Shown here: positions 10,701 to 22,264 of the stretch, one piece after another | Position numbering within the stretch: the stretch's first letter is position 1 | How the letters are laid out: the number at the start of each line of letters is the position of its first letter | Assembly (NCBI GenBank): GCA_964023205.1 | Contig: OZ026834.1 | Location: forward strand, 28,186,756 to 28,250,755 | Direction of reading: 5' to 3' | DNA length: 64,000 nucleotides | DNA from: Lutraria lutraria | Taxonomy: Eukaryota > Mollusca > Bivalvia > Venerida > Mactridae | Notes under the pieces: generated by a model | The model's input: the letters and a program-made list of their open reading frames with translations, nothing else | Database searches by the model: none | What the model was told of the DNA's origin: nothing | Program-made: the position numbers and the translations under genes

Positions 10701-13700
10701 TACCACCATTCCTACAGATCTGTCCTGTACTTCTCTTCCACAGCAGTGGAATAGACCAAGGGGTCCTAAGATTGAGGGAGAGCCAGTACCATCCATAACT
10801 TTTGTTAATCCCAAGCCTGATCGAAAGAAAATTCCCATCCAGAATAAGTTAGTGGATTGCAGGTATGTAGATAATAATGTGGTTACAGTAAATATTTGAT
10901 CTTCTGTGTTGTTAATGTAATGACTCGGCATGATGTGCATTAACTTTCTTTAATCCCTTCAAGATAGAACAAATACATATTTGCATATACAGCACACTCT
11001 ACGTAGGTTAAATTTATAGCAAATAATAAAATATCAGCTTAGGGAAATTTTGAAGGTCTTGTAATTCTATAGAGGTTCAAGTAACCATGGATTTCTGACA
11101 CTCAACTTTTCAAAACAAGATGGTGAAACTTTTTAAAATTTGCTATAGACATTATACACACACATTAATTAATTTTGAGAAAATTTCAGGCGTTGCCCCG
11201 CTTTAATTTTTATCTTAGTGATACTTATCAATTTGTTACTTTTTGGTAATAAGCAAAAATCTTCACTAAATCTTAAAGGGGCGGGGTTATATTTTTCATT
11301 TTTTCTGCAACATATTAGTTCCAAACATCATATTTATACTTTGGATTGACTAAATATTGGTTTCCCTGAGACTTATACACATTTTTGCATTTATTGTGTC
11401 ATCTGTTATAGAGATATAGCAATTTTCATACAGGTGTCTTCATTAGATTCTAAGGTACTATTTCACGGTGGGGGTAGAGAAACAAAAATAGTTGTAACTC
11501 TCTTAACTGATGTTTTTAAAAATTCACCTGTGAGTGTACTAATGGATATACAAAAGAATGACATTATCTAAAATACAATCCTGAACACTTCATATTATAC
11601 GTCTAATACCTTAATTAACAATTTGTTCACATGTTTGACTGTATCTATATAGTGTTATTTAGTTAGTATTCCCATTGGAATAAAAATAAACAAACTTTGA
11701 TATTTTCAGTTTTAATTATTATGGTAAAACCCCGCATAGCGACCATATCGTTATTAAGGCCACTTAGTTATTATGACTAAATGATTGTCTGACGTGTTTC
11801 CAATCACTTCGCTATATTTTGAGATTGTGACAACCTTAATATAACGGCCATTTGTCTGCCACTAAGATGGCCTTAATATCAAGGGTTGTATTGTACTTTT
11901 AAATCGCCTACCATACTAATGATTACAAAATTGTAAATCGATCTTTTTTTTATTGAAGCATATGAACTGATCCATTATATTTACATTAGAAATTATTTGT
12001 GTTTGCTTAGATATCGAACGCGGCCATTACACAGAAATTTAGGATGAAAATAACCTCACTCTGGATTAACAAGCAATACAATTCATATAAACTTGGTAAA
12101 AAATACATATTTCATTACGTCACGCATACCGCTATGGCTAACTTTATTATTACTTCATTTTGTTGCCATTAACTGATACTTTTGTGAACAGAAAAGATTT
12201 AAACAGCTACAGTAAAACCACCGAAAACCGGACTCCCTAAAAACCGGAATTCCCTGAAAACCGGACTCCCTAAAAACCGGACTCCCTGAAAAACCGGACT
12301 CCCTGAAAACCGGACTTCCTGAAAACCGGCCTCCCTGAAAACCATACTCCCTGAAAAATCGGACTCCCTGTAAACCGGACTCTCTGAAAACCGGAATTCC
12401 CTTAAAATCGGGATTTTTCGGATTTTATCAAATATTCTCTGAAAATTTCTTTGAAAAACTTTTGGCCCAGTCTGAAAGGGGTCCGGTTTCAGACGTAACT
12501 TCATTATAATCATGAAAACAGCAAACTCATGTTTAGAATCGGTCTAAATTTGAAAAAGAAAATTTCGTAATTATGCATTATACCATCACTGACTGACGGA
12601 AGATTTATAAACATGTTAGTTAATGACAGTTTCTCTGTAGGATATTGGAAAATCCCATTTACGTGCATAAAATAAAAAAGGAAAAAACGCAACTTTAAAT
12701 TCACGTGTAATATACTTTTACCTTTAAATTCACGGGTAATATACTACTTCCTTTAAATTCACGTGTAATATACTAAGTTACCTTTAAATTCACGTGCAAT
12801 ATACTACTACCTTTAAATTCACGGGTAATATACTACATATAGTACCTTTAAATTCACGTGTAATATACTACTACCTTTAGATTCAAGAATAATTTTCTAA
12901 TACATTAAAATTCAAGTATTATATGAATTATACCACCTTTCGCTGCCTTTTCTGTAGCATGTGGAATCTGGGACTGTAAAGCTGTCTTTATATAATCGAC
13001 TGGTACAACAAACACCAGCTGGGCTGCCCCACCCACGCAACCAGACATGTATATATTTAGATAATTAGATTTTCGCTTGTCTTTGTCTTTTTCTAGATAT
13101 GTCAAGGTGTGGCCATATACTCCAAAGAAAGTCGAATTTACCAAACCGAATGAGAAAAAGGGCCATGATAGCCCTCTGTAGAATCCCTTTATCTGTAAAA
13201 AATCAAGAAGACATTCTATATAGACACGAAACTACTTTTATTGGTACATAGAAACCTGTGAATAAAGGTCACCTTTTGGAAAGACATGATATGGCCTTTA
13301 TTGACAGGAGACCTTTATTTGGAGGTATTTTTGTTCTATATATTCTATCAAGGTTTTTAAAAGAATGACCATTATTCACATGGTGGACACTAATACTAGT
13401 TTGAAAGTAAACACAATTATCAACATAGTTTCTAGATTGAAATAACTTATTATCCAATTTATTTATCATTAGTAATTAGAGTGAATTGAGAAATGTTATC
13501 AGTTATCAGGTATTATTCATTAATTTATCAAATTATCTTTATCAAAATAAAGTTCACTTTACGTTCGATAACTCGAACATCTTTCTGATAAGCAGGACGT
13601 TATCTCGAGGTTCGACATAAAGAACTGATTAGATAAAATTCGGTCTTTCAGAACAGCAGTGATTTAATCAACACTCTTATCCAATAATCTTGTCCAATCT

Positions 13701-16700
13701 TATACAATGTACAAATGCATAATTATGGTAAATCATTTATTAACTTAAAATACATGGGAACCGGTGTCATAGAGTTGATAAGGTGGCTGACAGCATCGCC
13801 ATAACGTCACATTAATTTAATTATAGAACTAGAGAGTAGGGATATAAATGCCTCAAATAAAAGTAGGGCTATAAATGCCTCAAGTAAGAGTAGGGATATA
13901 ATGCCTCAAATAAGAGTAGGGATATAAATGCCCCAAATAAGAGTAGGGATATAATGCCTCAAATAAGAGTAATGTTATACATGTCCCCAAATAAGAGTAG
14001 GGCTATAAATGCCTCAAGTAAGAGTAGGGCTATAAATGCCTCAAATAAGAGTAGGGATATAAATGCCCCAAATAAGAGTAGGGCTATAAATGCCTCAAAT
14101 AAGAGTAGGGATATAAATGCCCCAAATAAGAGTAGGGCTATAAATGCCTCAAATAAGAGTAGGGCTATAAATGCCCCAAATAAGAGTAGGGCTATAAATG
14201 CCTCAAATAAGAGTAGGGCTATAAATGCCCTAAATAAGAGTAGGGATATAAATGCCCCAAATAAGAGTAGGGCTATAAATGCCTCAAATAAGAGTAGGGC
14301 TATAAATGCCTCAAATAAGAGTAGGGCTATAAATGCCTCAAATAAGAGTAGGGCTATAAATGCCTCAAATAAGAGTAGGGCTATAAATGCCTCAAATAAG
14401 AGTAGGGATATAAATGCCCCAAATAAGAGTAGGGCTATAAATGCCCCAAATAAGAGTAGGGCTATAAATACCTCAAATAAGAGTAGGGCTATAAATGCCT
14501 CAAATAAGAGTAGGACTATAAATGCCTCAAATAAGAGTAGGGCTATAAATGCCTCAAATAAGAGTAGGGCTATAAATGCCTCAAATAAGAGTAGGGCTAT
14601 AAATGCCTCAAATAAGAGTAGGGCTATAAATGCCCCAAATAAGAGTAGGGCTATAAATGCCTCAAATAAGAGTAGGGCTATAAATGCCCCAAATAAGAGT
14701 AGGGATATAAATGCCCGGTTATCCTGAATCTTATCTCCCATGTCTCTCTCTCTGGAGCGGCTCTGAAAAGACGATGGCTGTCGCATTGGCCCTAACAAGT
14801 AGACATGAAAAGTTAACATAAACGTAGAACTAAAGAAGGCAAAGAAACATACCACTCCAAACTTGTTGATATTCTTAATTGCGTCAAATGTGCCTTTATA
14901 CTCATGGCCACTATGTTGTACTTGTAACTGGACCTGAAAATATAAATACATGTACAAATGTACAGTCAAACCTGTGAACAAAGGCCATCCTTGGGAAAGA
15001 GATAATGTGACCTTTATTGAAAGATGGCCTTTATTTGTATGTTTGAATGTTCATAGCCATAGAAAATGTTATTAGGGTCCGTTTATCCGTCAGAAGAATA
15101 TCAGGAAAACTTCTCCAAGTAGCATTTTTAATGTTAACACTTATATATTTCAAAATGTAGATTCCGGAAACCTAACATTCAAATTATAAAGGTATTTCTT
15201 TTCTTTTGCTTTCTCAAAGCTGGATTTAGGATAGATCTGCAATCTGTGTCATTAAAATGTTTGACGAATTATTTTCAACCGAATACTTTCTCCAAACTTA
15301 CTCCGTTTCTCTAATAATTGACACAGCTGGATAATCATAAGCTTATATATATATAAGTTACATTCCTACCTTTGTCGTATCAAAAGGATGACCAACAACT
15401 AACCCAGCAGCACCTGTGGGTCAATAAGATTAAGTCATTACAATATCATATGTTGATATACAATATACATGTACAAAAATATAATAAGAGACGCATGTAA
15501 TGAAAAACCTTCATTTATTGCAAGGGTCGGCAACGATATAATAATTATAATGATGTGTATTAGTCTTGACCTTGTGCGTATTGATTACTCACTCAAGTCA
15601 TTTGACTTTGTTGAGCTGTCCATGCCCAAACATGCACAACTCAAATATCTAGTATACAATTATGACAATCAGAGCTCCTCATTATTTGTCAGTAGAAAAT
15701 GCCTCGAACATATATATACAAAATGTATCAGTAATAGGTAGGCCGCCATATTGTTTTTGTTGTTCAAGAACGTACTTTCCATCATGGCTGACCGCGGGAA
15801 TCCAAATGTGAAAATAATTAACCCGTTTCTCTTTCAATGGGAACCTGATTCCCATTTTATCAATTGCGAATGATAAACATGTTTGAAAGTCTGTAATTTT
15901 ATCTACAAACAATTAGTTTCAAAGAAGTTCATAAAACCACATACTCACCGTTATTGGGAAAGATTACTTAATATGAATAATGACTGGACAACCTTTTATT
16001 TATTGCTACATGCAATATATACCAGATACTCGAGTAAAGCAATTTAAATATAGATTGATACAAAATATATTTACATCAAATGAAATAAGATTCAAATGGA
16101 ACATTAGCCCTACAAAAAATTGCTATGTTTGTAATGTTACGGAAACTTATAGTCATATATTTACTGAATGCCCTGTAACTAACAAGCTATGGGCAGAAAC
16201 CCAAAACATTTTTAAAAATTGTGGTATAAATTTAAACATACGTCATATAAAGTTTATTGCAATAGGATACAAGATCATTTATGACAAATAGCTGTATATG
16301 AATCAAATACTCGCATTAATAGGATTCAGCATGAGTAAGGCTTACTTTTTAAGCGAAAACTGGAAATAACCTATTGACATTTTAAGTATTTTTGCTGCTG
16401 AATATAAAACTCTTGCATGTTTCTATAAAAAAGGGCGTTAAGGATCGTTTCTTAACATGTTTTAGTGAAACCTTCTTTAATAACGAGCATTATTGACTGA
16501 AATATGTTCTCTTTCCCTGTAAGTTATACTCACTCTCTTGTTATTTATTCATTGTCATCAAAAAAAAAAGATCACATTATTATTATTTTGCGTCAGAGTT
16601 AACAGCTATGTAACAGTTATAAATATAATTGATTGTTTTTGCTGTGTAATTATTTGTATATATGTTGAACAAAATGAAATAAATGGATTACTGTTTTGGT

Positions 16701-18194
16701 AATTGAAAAAAAAGTCTGTAATTTTAAGAATGATTCCTGAAAACGAGTACCTATAGTGTCGAAACAGTAGTGACCAGAAACCTCATAACCCTACACTTTA
16801 TTCCAATTGCTATTATGTATATAAAACTGGTTCCCGTTGACTTATGTGTACTTTGGTGCACTGCATCATGGAACGGGAACCAGTTTATTATGTATGTGTG
16901 CATAAAGCCTATTTTTGTGTCTGTGTTACTTTCACCTATCGCAATCAACGCGAGAATCAAAACTACTTCTTTGACGAACGGAAACATGACAAGGTGTAGT
17001 AGTGGGTAAGTATACCTATGATATATAAAGATCAAGATTTCTTGTATAACTAAGTAATATAGTATAAAAAATACCTGATAGTTTCAGAGCTATGTATTAC
17101 GATAGTATTTGCTCATACATTCCACTCATTCGTGTGGAATAATTGTACGCCATATCTAATTTATTACGTACATCGGACCAATTAGTTACTGTATCATAAA
17201 CAGTTACTCATAAAAACAAGATCAGGCAAGCATAAGAGGTGAGGTTATGTGAAGATATGTATTTTAGCCGTCATTCGCTCGACGCGCATGAATTCTGATG
17301 CGGTTGAAAGTACAACGTTTTTAACACTATAGGTTCTCGTTTTTTTTCCAGAATCATTCTCATAATTAAAGACTTTCAAGCGCACATGTTTAATGTCCGC
17401 GATTGATAAAATGGGCATCAAGTTTCCCATTAATTGAAGAAAAACAGATTGCTTCCATCGTTGGATTCCCAGGGTCGGCCATGTAGGAAAGCAACCCAAG
17501 AACAACAACAAGAAAATGGCGGCCTGTCTATTATGTCCGAGGGACTTTTCTTTAGACAAACACCGAGGAATCCCGATTGACATATACATGAATTGTACAA
17601 AAGCCGTTGATGACAACATCACAGGTATGGTAGAAAGCTATTTAAACCATACAACTCCGAACTAAGCAATAACATGAGAACTGCTACGAATCCTTGGTCA
17701 CTGCATTCATGCGTAACTATAGAAGCCTCAGATATTACCTTTTGTGGGTTGCCGCATAGCTATCAAATTTAGACAAAATGTACGAGGTATCCTTTCATGT
17801 GTTATTGTTTACAATAACAAATGAAGCATGATTCATACATATGTATAAATTATGCTTCGACAGAATTCACAGATCACGTGGTACCGATTTGTACACATTC
17901 ATTACTCAATGTGATTGTCCTTAGAACAGAAACCGTGAATTAACAGCTGACACGCCCATGCGTGACCCTAAATCAAAATTTCTGATGCGATGCACATTCA
18001 AACATTCGTGATGACTGTTTTAAATATAAAAACTGTCATGTATATACATTTATGCATTCATAAAAAGCAACCCGAAATATAACGCAGTTGAAATTAAAGT
18101 GAAATTAAGGTAACATTCCTATGGAAACTGAATTATGACACATACCTCCTATAGCCCCGGCAATGTAGTCGTGAATTATGGTATCCGACGGCAT
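7756..18194 (-). CDS. SLC25A45-like: Mitochondrial solute carrier, SLC25A45/47/48 group
   Basis: Five exons on the minus strand join in perfect phase: 18194-18146 (start ATG), 15413-15370, 14933-14853, 13192-12937 and 8219-7756 (stop TGA). The total is 894 nt, giving 297 residues, the normal SLC25 length. All three carrier signatures are present: PFDTTKVQLQ near residue 26, PVDYIKTALQ near 122 and PFDVIKSRIQ near 229. The C-terminal RAFPVNAVTF is very close to human SLC25A45/A48. Family members sit in the inner mitochondrial membrane as six-helix exchangers; the exact substrate cannot be read from the sequence. The intron between exons 4 and 5 holds an antisense gene fragment, and the other introns hold minisatellites and a LINE. 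A possible polyadenylation signal (TTTATT on +) lies at 7567-7572. Confidence 0.93.
8458..8540 (+). repeat. tRNA-like SINE fragment with T-run
   Basis: A tRNA 3'-half look-alike: GGGTTCAAACCCC is a near-perfect B box and T-arm, followed by CACTGGGACCA and then a run of about 18 T. It resembles the end of a pol III retroposon. No matching acceptor or anticodon arm is seen, so it is not called a tRNA gene. Confidence 0.55.
8738..10862 (+). CDS. SWIM zinc-finger protein, 5' exons only
   Basis: Two exons join in phase: 8738-9027 (ATG in the context AAAATGGCGGCG) and 10632-10862, each ending at a consensus donor. They give about 173 residues. Across the splice junction the peptide reads CSCQAGACGSCSHIVGLV, a CxC...CxH SWIM-type zinc motif. 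Proteins with this N-terminal part in invertebrates usually continue into a YqaJ-type nuclease domain. No such exon is found downstream in the window, so the gene is truncated, very long or dead. It lies wholly inside the last intron of the SLC25 gene, on the opposite strand. Its first intron contains a 1-kb inverted-repeat element. SWIM/YqaJ genes are often multicopy and element-associated, so a transposon origin is possible. Confidence 0.65.
9198..10190. mobile_element. About 1-kb DNA element with terminal inverted repeats
   Basis: The left end reads TAGACAGACCGGAACAGTAC. The right end, read in reverse complement, gives TAGACAGGCCGGAACAGTAG. The word CAGTACGCGGACAC follows at the left end, recurs near 9411, and appears inverted at the right end. 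No transposase is visible between them, so the element is non-autonomous. It sits in intron 1 of the SWIM gene fragment. Confidence 0.75.
11723..11893. repeat. MITE-like repeat R4 (GCATAGCGACCAT type)
   Basis: Starts GGTAAAACCCCGCATAGCG and ends AAGGGTTGTATTG before TA. Inside, words such as ATTAAGGCCACTTAG occur on both strands. The layout matches families R1-R3, but the sequence differs. Confidence 0.6.
12210..12499. repeat. MITE family R3 (AAAACCGGACTCCCT type)
   Basis: Preceded by TA, it starts CAGTAAAACCACCGAAAACC. The unit AAAACCGGACTCCCTG is reiterated about ten times, then the sequence ends near GGGGTCCGGTTTCAGACG. The minus-strand open frame here is only the translated repeat. Confidence 0.8.
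12690..12895. repeat. Minisatellite, about 30-33-bp unit
   Basis: Six to seven units contain CTTTAAATTCACGTGTAATA followed by TACTACTAC-like spacers. The conserved CACGTG is an E-box word. The array ends about 40 bases from the carrier exon at 12937. Confidence 0.85.
13251..13389. repeat. MITE family R2 (AACCTGTGAACAAAGG type), decayed copy
   Basis: Contains AAACCTGTGAATAAAGGTCA, GGCCTTTATTGACAGG and AAAGAATGACCATTATTCAC. The outermost ends have decayed. Confidence 0.75.
13831..14715. repeat. 27-bp minisatellite, about 32 units
   Basis: The unit contains AATAAGAGTAGGGCTATAAA followed by TGCCTCA or TGCCCCA. Because 27 is divisible by three and the unit lacks stops, the array is open on both strands, giving a KSRAINASN repeat on + and a hydrophobic FEAFIALLL repeat on -. 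It lies in the carrier gene's third intron, about 140 bases from the exon at 14853, and is spliced out in the model. Confidence 0.95.
14963..15041. repeat. MITE family R2, left-half copy
   Basis: TA then CAGTCAAACCTGTGAACAAA, continuing through the first GGCCTTTATT module and then broken off. Confidence 0.8.
15902..16711 (+). mobile_element. 5'-truncated LINE retrotransposon fragment
   Basis: An 810-bp insertion bounded by the 16-bp direct repeat AAAGTCTGTAATTTTA at 15886-15901 and 16712-16727. The insert ends in a short A-run. It encodes the C-terminus of a LINE ORF2: the open part at 15980-16291 contains CYVCNVTETYSHIFTECPV, a reverse-transcriptase-associated zinc-binding motif (CxxC...H...C). 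A matching reading in another frame just upstream (YWERLLNMNNDWTTFY) shows a frameshift near 16020, so the copy is dead. An AATAAA-like 3' tail follows. The uninterrupted target can be seen in the sister copies of repeat X. Confidence 0.85.
16824..16886. repeat. Perfect 15-bp hairpin in repeat X
   Basis: AAACTGGTTCCCGTT at 16824-16838 pairs exactly with AACGGGAACCAGTTT at 16872-16886 across a 33-base loop. A related, less perfect version lies inverted near 37620-37680. Confidence 0.8.
17245..17602 (-). repeat. Interspersed repeat X, copy 2 (inverted)
   Basis: The reverse complement shows ATTCCTCGGTGTTTGTC, AGACAGGCCGCCATTTTC, GACCCTGGGAATCCAACG and GAAAGTCTTTAATTATGAGA in the same order as the other copies. 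The 125-residue minus-strand open frame here is repeat-derived and not called as a gene. Confidence 0.8.
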
Positions 18195-19686
18195 GTCTGT
18201 GCATTTAATATAGACTAAAATCAAAGACTACGAGTGTAGGTAACGGAAAGTACGTGATCCTTCATAATCATTCTTTTCTACACATTAACACTTTCTGTCT
18301 ACGTTTAAGTATAAATAACATTTATACATGTTAAACTTCAAGTGATACGGTTATTTGTTCGGTTAAAGAGTAAAGGGGTCAAATTAAAATTTTATTTGCA
18401 CAATAGATAAACCAATTAATTTTTATTTTTGTATTATTTACATTATGTATCTATTAAAATACGGTCAATTATTCGCTTACACTTATAACAATGACAATAT
18501 ATATACAATGTCATATACTGTCGACATTTTTTCTGTGTTGTTTTCCCATTTAATTCAATACATGTACATCTGTATACACAGGCGTGTCTTTGTGTAAAAT
18601 TAATCCGACCATGTTATGGGACTGGATTGTATAGCGGAGGTATCGAAGGAATTATTATAAATCAATACATGTAATTCTGTTTTCGTTAAAAATAAAATCT
18701 GACATGCAAATTTAATATGTCATACTTTTTCTCTTCCTAACTCTTTTTTGATTGGGTGACATTGTTTATCATTAATTTTGTTTTCTTACAAAAACAACAA
18801 CAAAATAATATTATGCCTCACTATCCTCAAGTGAATTTATTGACTATTGTGGTCCTCCCGTGATCGAGAGGTCATGTTGTTCACCAGCCCATTTATAAAT
18901 ACGTATGCAAGTATATATTTCTTCTTTTAATGATGAAAATGAATAAAATTTAAATCTTCATTCAGTAACCATAAACTTCAACGGGTCGTTTAGTTTTGAA
19001 CTTTTGACTGTCGGATATATTCGCACATGAAACTAAGCTCCGATGTTATAAAACTTGAGAACAGTCTCCGAGCTGAAATCTCAATTCTTTTCTCAAAGTA
19101 TTGTGTTTGAAAAAAAAGACTTGAGATTTGAGTATGTTGTCAGACTATGTTTACGATTATATCATCATTGTCTGATTATAATTGTCTTAGACACATTAGA
19201 AGGCAAGCTATGGATTTCAGCTAAGAGACCGAATTCTAGTTTTATAATCTCGGGGCCTGATCTACATGTATGTGGTTGTCAATCGGAACAACTCTGTAAA
19301 ATATGACATAATTCTGTAATTTCTATCGCCGGCATCTTAACATTTTGAACAGCCTGTGTACTAAACTACCTACTGTGTTATACGTCATGACAAATGCGAT
19401 GATGCCAGGGAAGCACCAAGTGATATGGAGCAGGTGAAGAGAGGTAATACACAACAATAAGGTTAAACAACTTGATAGAGTTGTTTCCCTTCGGAGAAAA
19501 TGTTTTGGTCGGAAAAATAAATCAGTCCTTATTCATGACTAAAATGTAATCAATCATAAATAAGAATAATACTAGAAGCTATGATTCATCAAATTTTCCA
19601 ATGTGTATCATAAACGTAAACTAAAATGATTGGTTTACATGCACAATGCGTGTACAATGAATATCAGTAAATGCAGTTAAGCATAT

Positions 19687-19783
19687 GAAAACCTGACTCC
19701 ACGAAAACCAGACTCTCAGAGAATCGGAACTCTCTGAAAACTCGAATTTTCTACCCTGTCAGAAGGGGGTACGATTTTCAGGA
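19687..19783. repeat. MITE family R3, short copy
   Basis: Words GAAAACCTGACTCC, GAAAACCAGACTCTC, CTCTGAAAACTCGAA and GGGGGTACGATTTTCAGG follow the R3 order with substitutions. Confidence 0.65.
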
Positions 19784-19845
19784 ATTTTAATATATAATAA
19801 GTGTATAATAAAATATATACATATAAACAATGAATGAAATATAGT

Positions 19846-20000
19846 GTTCCCTCCCTACAACAGCCACCATTGGAAGGACAAAAATCGTTGAGTCGGCTGT
19901 TGTTGAGAGAGTGAAAATATAGTATCTAAAACATCAATTTGGGTTGCTAGTATACTGGATGGAACAGGGAGGTGACTGTTGTTCGGAGGTGACCGTTCAT
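19846..20000. repeat. Possible further MITE (GTGTTCCCTCCC type)
   Basis: CAACAGCCACCATTGGAAGG and the inverted GGAGGTGACTGTTGTTCGG face one another, with GAGGTGACCGTTCATGG after them. It resembles the reiterated-word layout of the other families. It is a single copy here, so the call is tentative. Confidence 0.4.
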
Positions 20001-20069
20001 GGAATATCAATAGACAAACACTCAAGTTCACCCTGCCAAACGTAAGCAACCAAACAAAGAAACATAATA

Positions 20070-20244
20070 CAATAAAATGTCGATTATCCGAAATCGGCGG
20101 GACCAAAATATTATTTCGGATAATCCATGGTTTCGGATAACACGATTCGGATAATCGAGTTTTTTATTTTGAAATATAAAGGGGAATTCGGGACTTAAAA
20201 TTCATTTCGAATAACACCGAGTTCGGATAATCGTGGTGTTACTG
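20070..20244. repeat. MITE family R5 (GATTATCCGAAT type)
   Basis: TA then CAATAAAATGTCGATTATCC at the left and TTCGGATAATCGTGGTGTTACTG then TA at the right. TTCGGATAA is reiterated in between. This style of end is well known from Tigger/pogo-type elements. Confidence 0.8.
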
Positions 20245-21618
20245 TACCTCATTCAGGCATGTGCATGTACGTATACACTGTATATGTCAGAACAAATTCG
20301 CCCAGGAAAATAACCTTGCAGCGAAACGAAATACAAATACAGTTTGGAAAAAAAATACATACACTCAAGTTAACATTAACACACACATGCGTTTATTCAC
20401 AAATCCGTACTTGTGAATGTACTCGCAGCTAGAAATCTAATAAAGATTCATAACATACCGTAAGCTGTATTGAGCACACACGGTTTATGAAGTAGCATGA
20501 CATTTTGAAAGATCTACACTTTGATGTTTGCTGATGTTAGATTAGTCGAATAAATTAAAGTTTAAAGATGTACTTATATTGAAGTTTACGTCATTTTGTT
20601 CCAGATATACTGGCCTTGGTCACGGTAGTGAACAAGTGTTTTTAACAGTTCTCGTGGAATGTCGGCGACATCTGATCTTTCGTGGACTTTTATACATTTA
20701 ACTACTAGTATCAGCTATCTGTATAAGTCGTAATCTTCAAAATCACATATTGAACTATTGGATATTCACACAAACAAAATTTCTTCAAGAATGTTAAAAC
20801 ATTTATTCAGATGAGTTCGTGAATTGACAATTATTTTGCTATTAAACATTTCTTACAGGACACTTCCATATTGAGACTGCCTCTATATTACGACCTCACT
20901 TTTTCTCGACATTTTAATTTTGCACGATTTAGTTTATTGGACTATTGAATAATGATAATATAAACCGCATAATTAAAATTTTATCCGTATTTGTTTATAA
21001 TGCAATTGAAAAGAGAAATGATTTTTTCTATGTAAGCTAGAACCTTCTTTATTAATTTTGTCTAAGTACATGTATGTCACCACTGATCTTTACATTGCAT
21101 CTTTATACATGTATATACATGTGCATGTAGGAATATATGTTAATGTATTGTATTGATATATGTCTACGATAGTTTATGCTTCAAACGAATTATGTGTGAA
21201 GAAAATGTCGATAGATTAGTCGAGTATGTAAATTTATCTACCGTGCTTAATCCTTAGGACTATGAAGAACCAAACTGACAATGCTCACTTTGTACTTCTA
21301 CTGTTTCGACGATCTTCCTAATTACATACCTTCACTGTTTAGTAATAGCTGCCAAATCATATAAATGTACACGTATAATTACTTTGTATTTTATCATTTG
21401 TTATTACATGTATTAATATCACATTGTTTTTTATATCAACACATACAGTTTGGTTCACTGTAAATAATGTTATATTATGTATTTATACCTCTTGTCACAA
21501 TACTATAATTATGTGCTGAGTGAAACTGTACACTGTAAGTATTCACGGGGTATGATAGGCATAATGCGTTATTTTCCGAAATAAAATGTCTATCTACGAA
21601 ATGTATATCGTAATATCA

Positions 21619-22103
21619 TAATCGTAACTACTCGGGCATTTGCGTCACAGAGAAATAAGCATTTTCTATACTATCAGACAAACACCAAGGAGTTCCGAAT
21701 GAATGTTAGATTTGGGTTGTTTATAGATTTTATTGTATAACTCGTATATCTATGTTTTCTCGACATTTAAATGTTACAGTGTGACCCTGCCAGTATCAAT
21801 ACCATTTTTTGTCATAAAGGGTATCATAGTGTCAAGGTTTTACTGTACTTGTGTTTTTTACATTGTCACGTGATACAGTATTTATGTCACTTAGTCGGAC
21901 ATTGTTTTCCAGATAAGACTTTCTACGGTTGATCAGATCTAAAAAACAACAACATTACGACACTCGTATAGTAAGACAATTGTAAACTACTCGGCATTTC
22001 CGTAACCAAGAAATAAACATTTTCTATATTATCAGACAAACGCCAAATAGTTCCCATTGAAAGTTAGATTTGGGTTGTTTATAGATTTTATTGTTCACCG
22101 TAC
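21619..22103. repeat. Direct duplication, two copies of about 120 bp
   Basis: Copy 1 at about 21625-21741 and copy 2 at about 21988-22103 share GAAATAA-CATTTTCTAT, ATCAGACAAAC and a TTAGATTTGGGTTGTTTATA block. They are about 360 bases apart in direct orientation. Confidence 0.75.
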
Positions 22104-22264
22104 TTAATATTTTCCATTGATTAGTTTTTAAGACCTTCTTTTATTTTTTTGCCATAATAAACATATTGAATTTCATTTTTGAATGAATAGAGTTATTCGC
22201 ATTTATGGACCGTGTGGTTTAAACATAACACTTTAGTCCGAAAATAGTTTGCAAAGGAATAATA

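Larger units (their letters stand above)
15735..16886 (+). repeat. Interspersed repeat X, copy 1, split by a LINE
   Basis: Contains AGGTAGGCCGCCATATTG, TTTCCATCATGGCTGACC and, after the inserted LINE, AAGAATGATTCCTGAAAACG and CAGTAGTGACCAGAAACC. The same order of words occurs at 17245-17602 (inverted), 34960-35150 and 50345-50660. It lies in intron 1 of the carrier gene. Confidence 0.8.
18195..22264. other. Divergent intergenic region between SLC25 and EF-hand gene A
   Basis: About 4 kb separates the SLC25 start (leftward) from EF-hand gene A (rightward). It contains repeats described separately and otherwise AT-rich sequence. Any promoters for the two genes should lie here, but no convincing TATA or initiator could be assigned. 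Confidence 0.6.

Noticed and set aside
12199..12513. Minus-strand 104-codon frame with FSGSPVF-like repeats
   Set aside because: It is the translated R3 MITE word and has no start context or splice partner.
13954..14727. 257-codon + strand frame and the 340-codon minus frame over the same bases
   Set aside because: Both are translations of a 27-bp minisatellite whose unit is a multiple of three. The minus frame only becomes real coding at the carrier exon 14853-14933.
17245..17622. Minus-strand 125-codon frame
   Set aside because: It coincides with an inverted copy of repeat X. Other copies lack the open frame.
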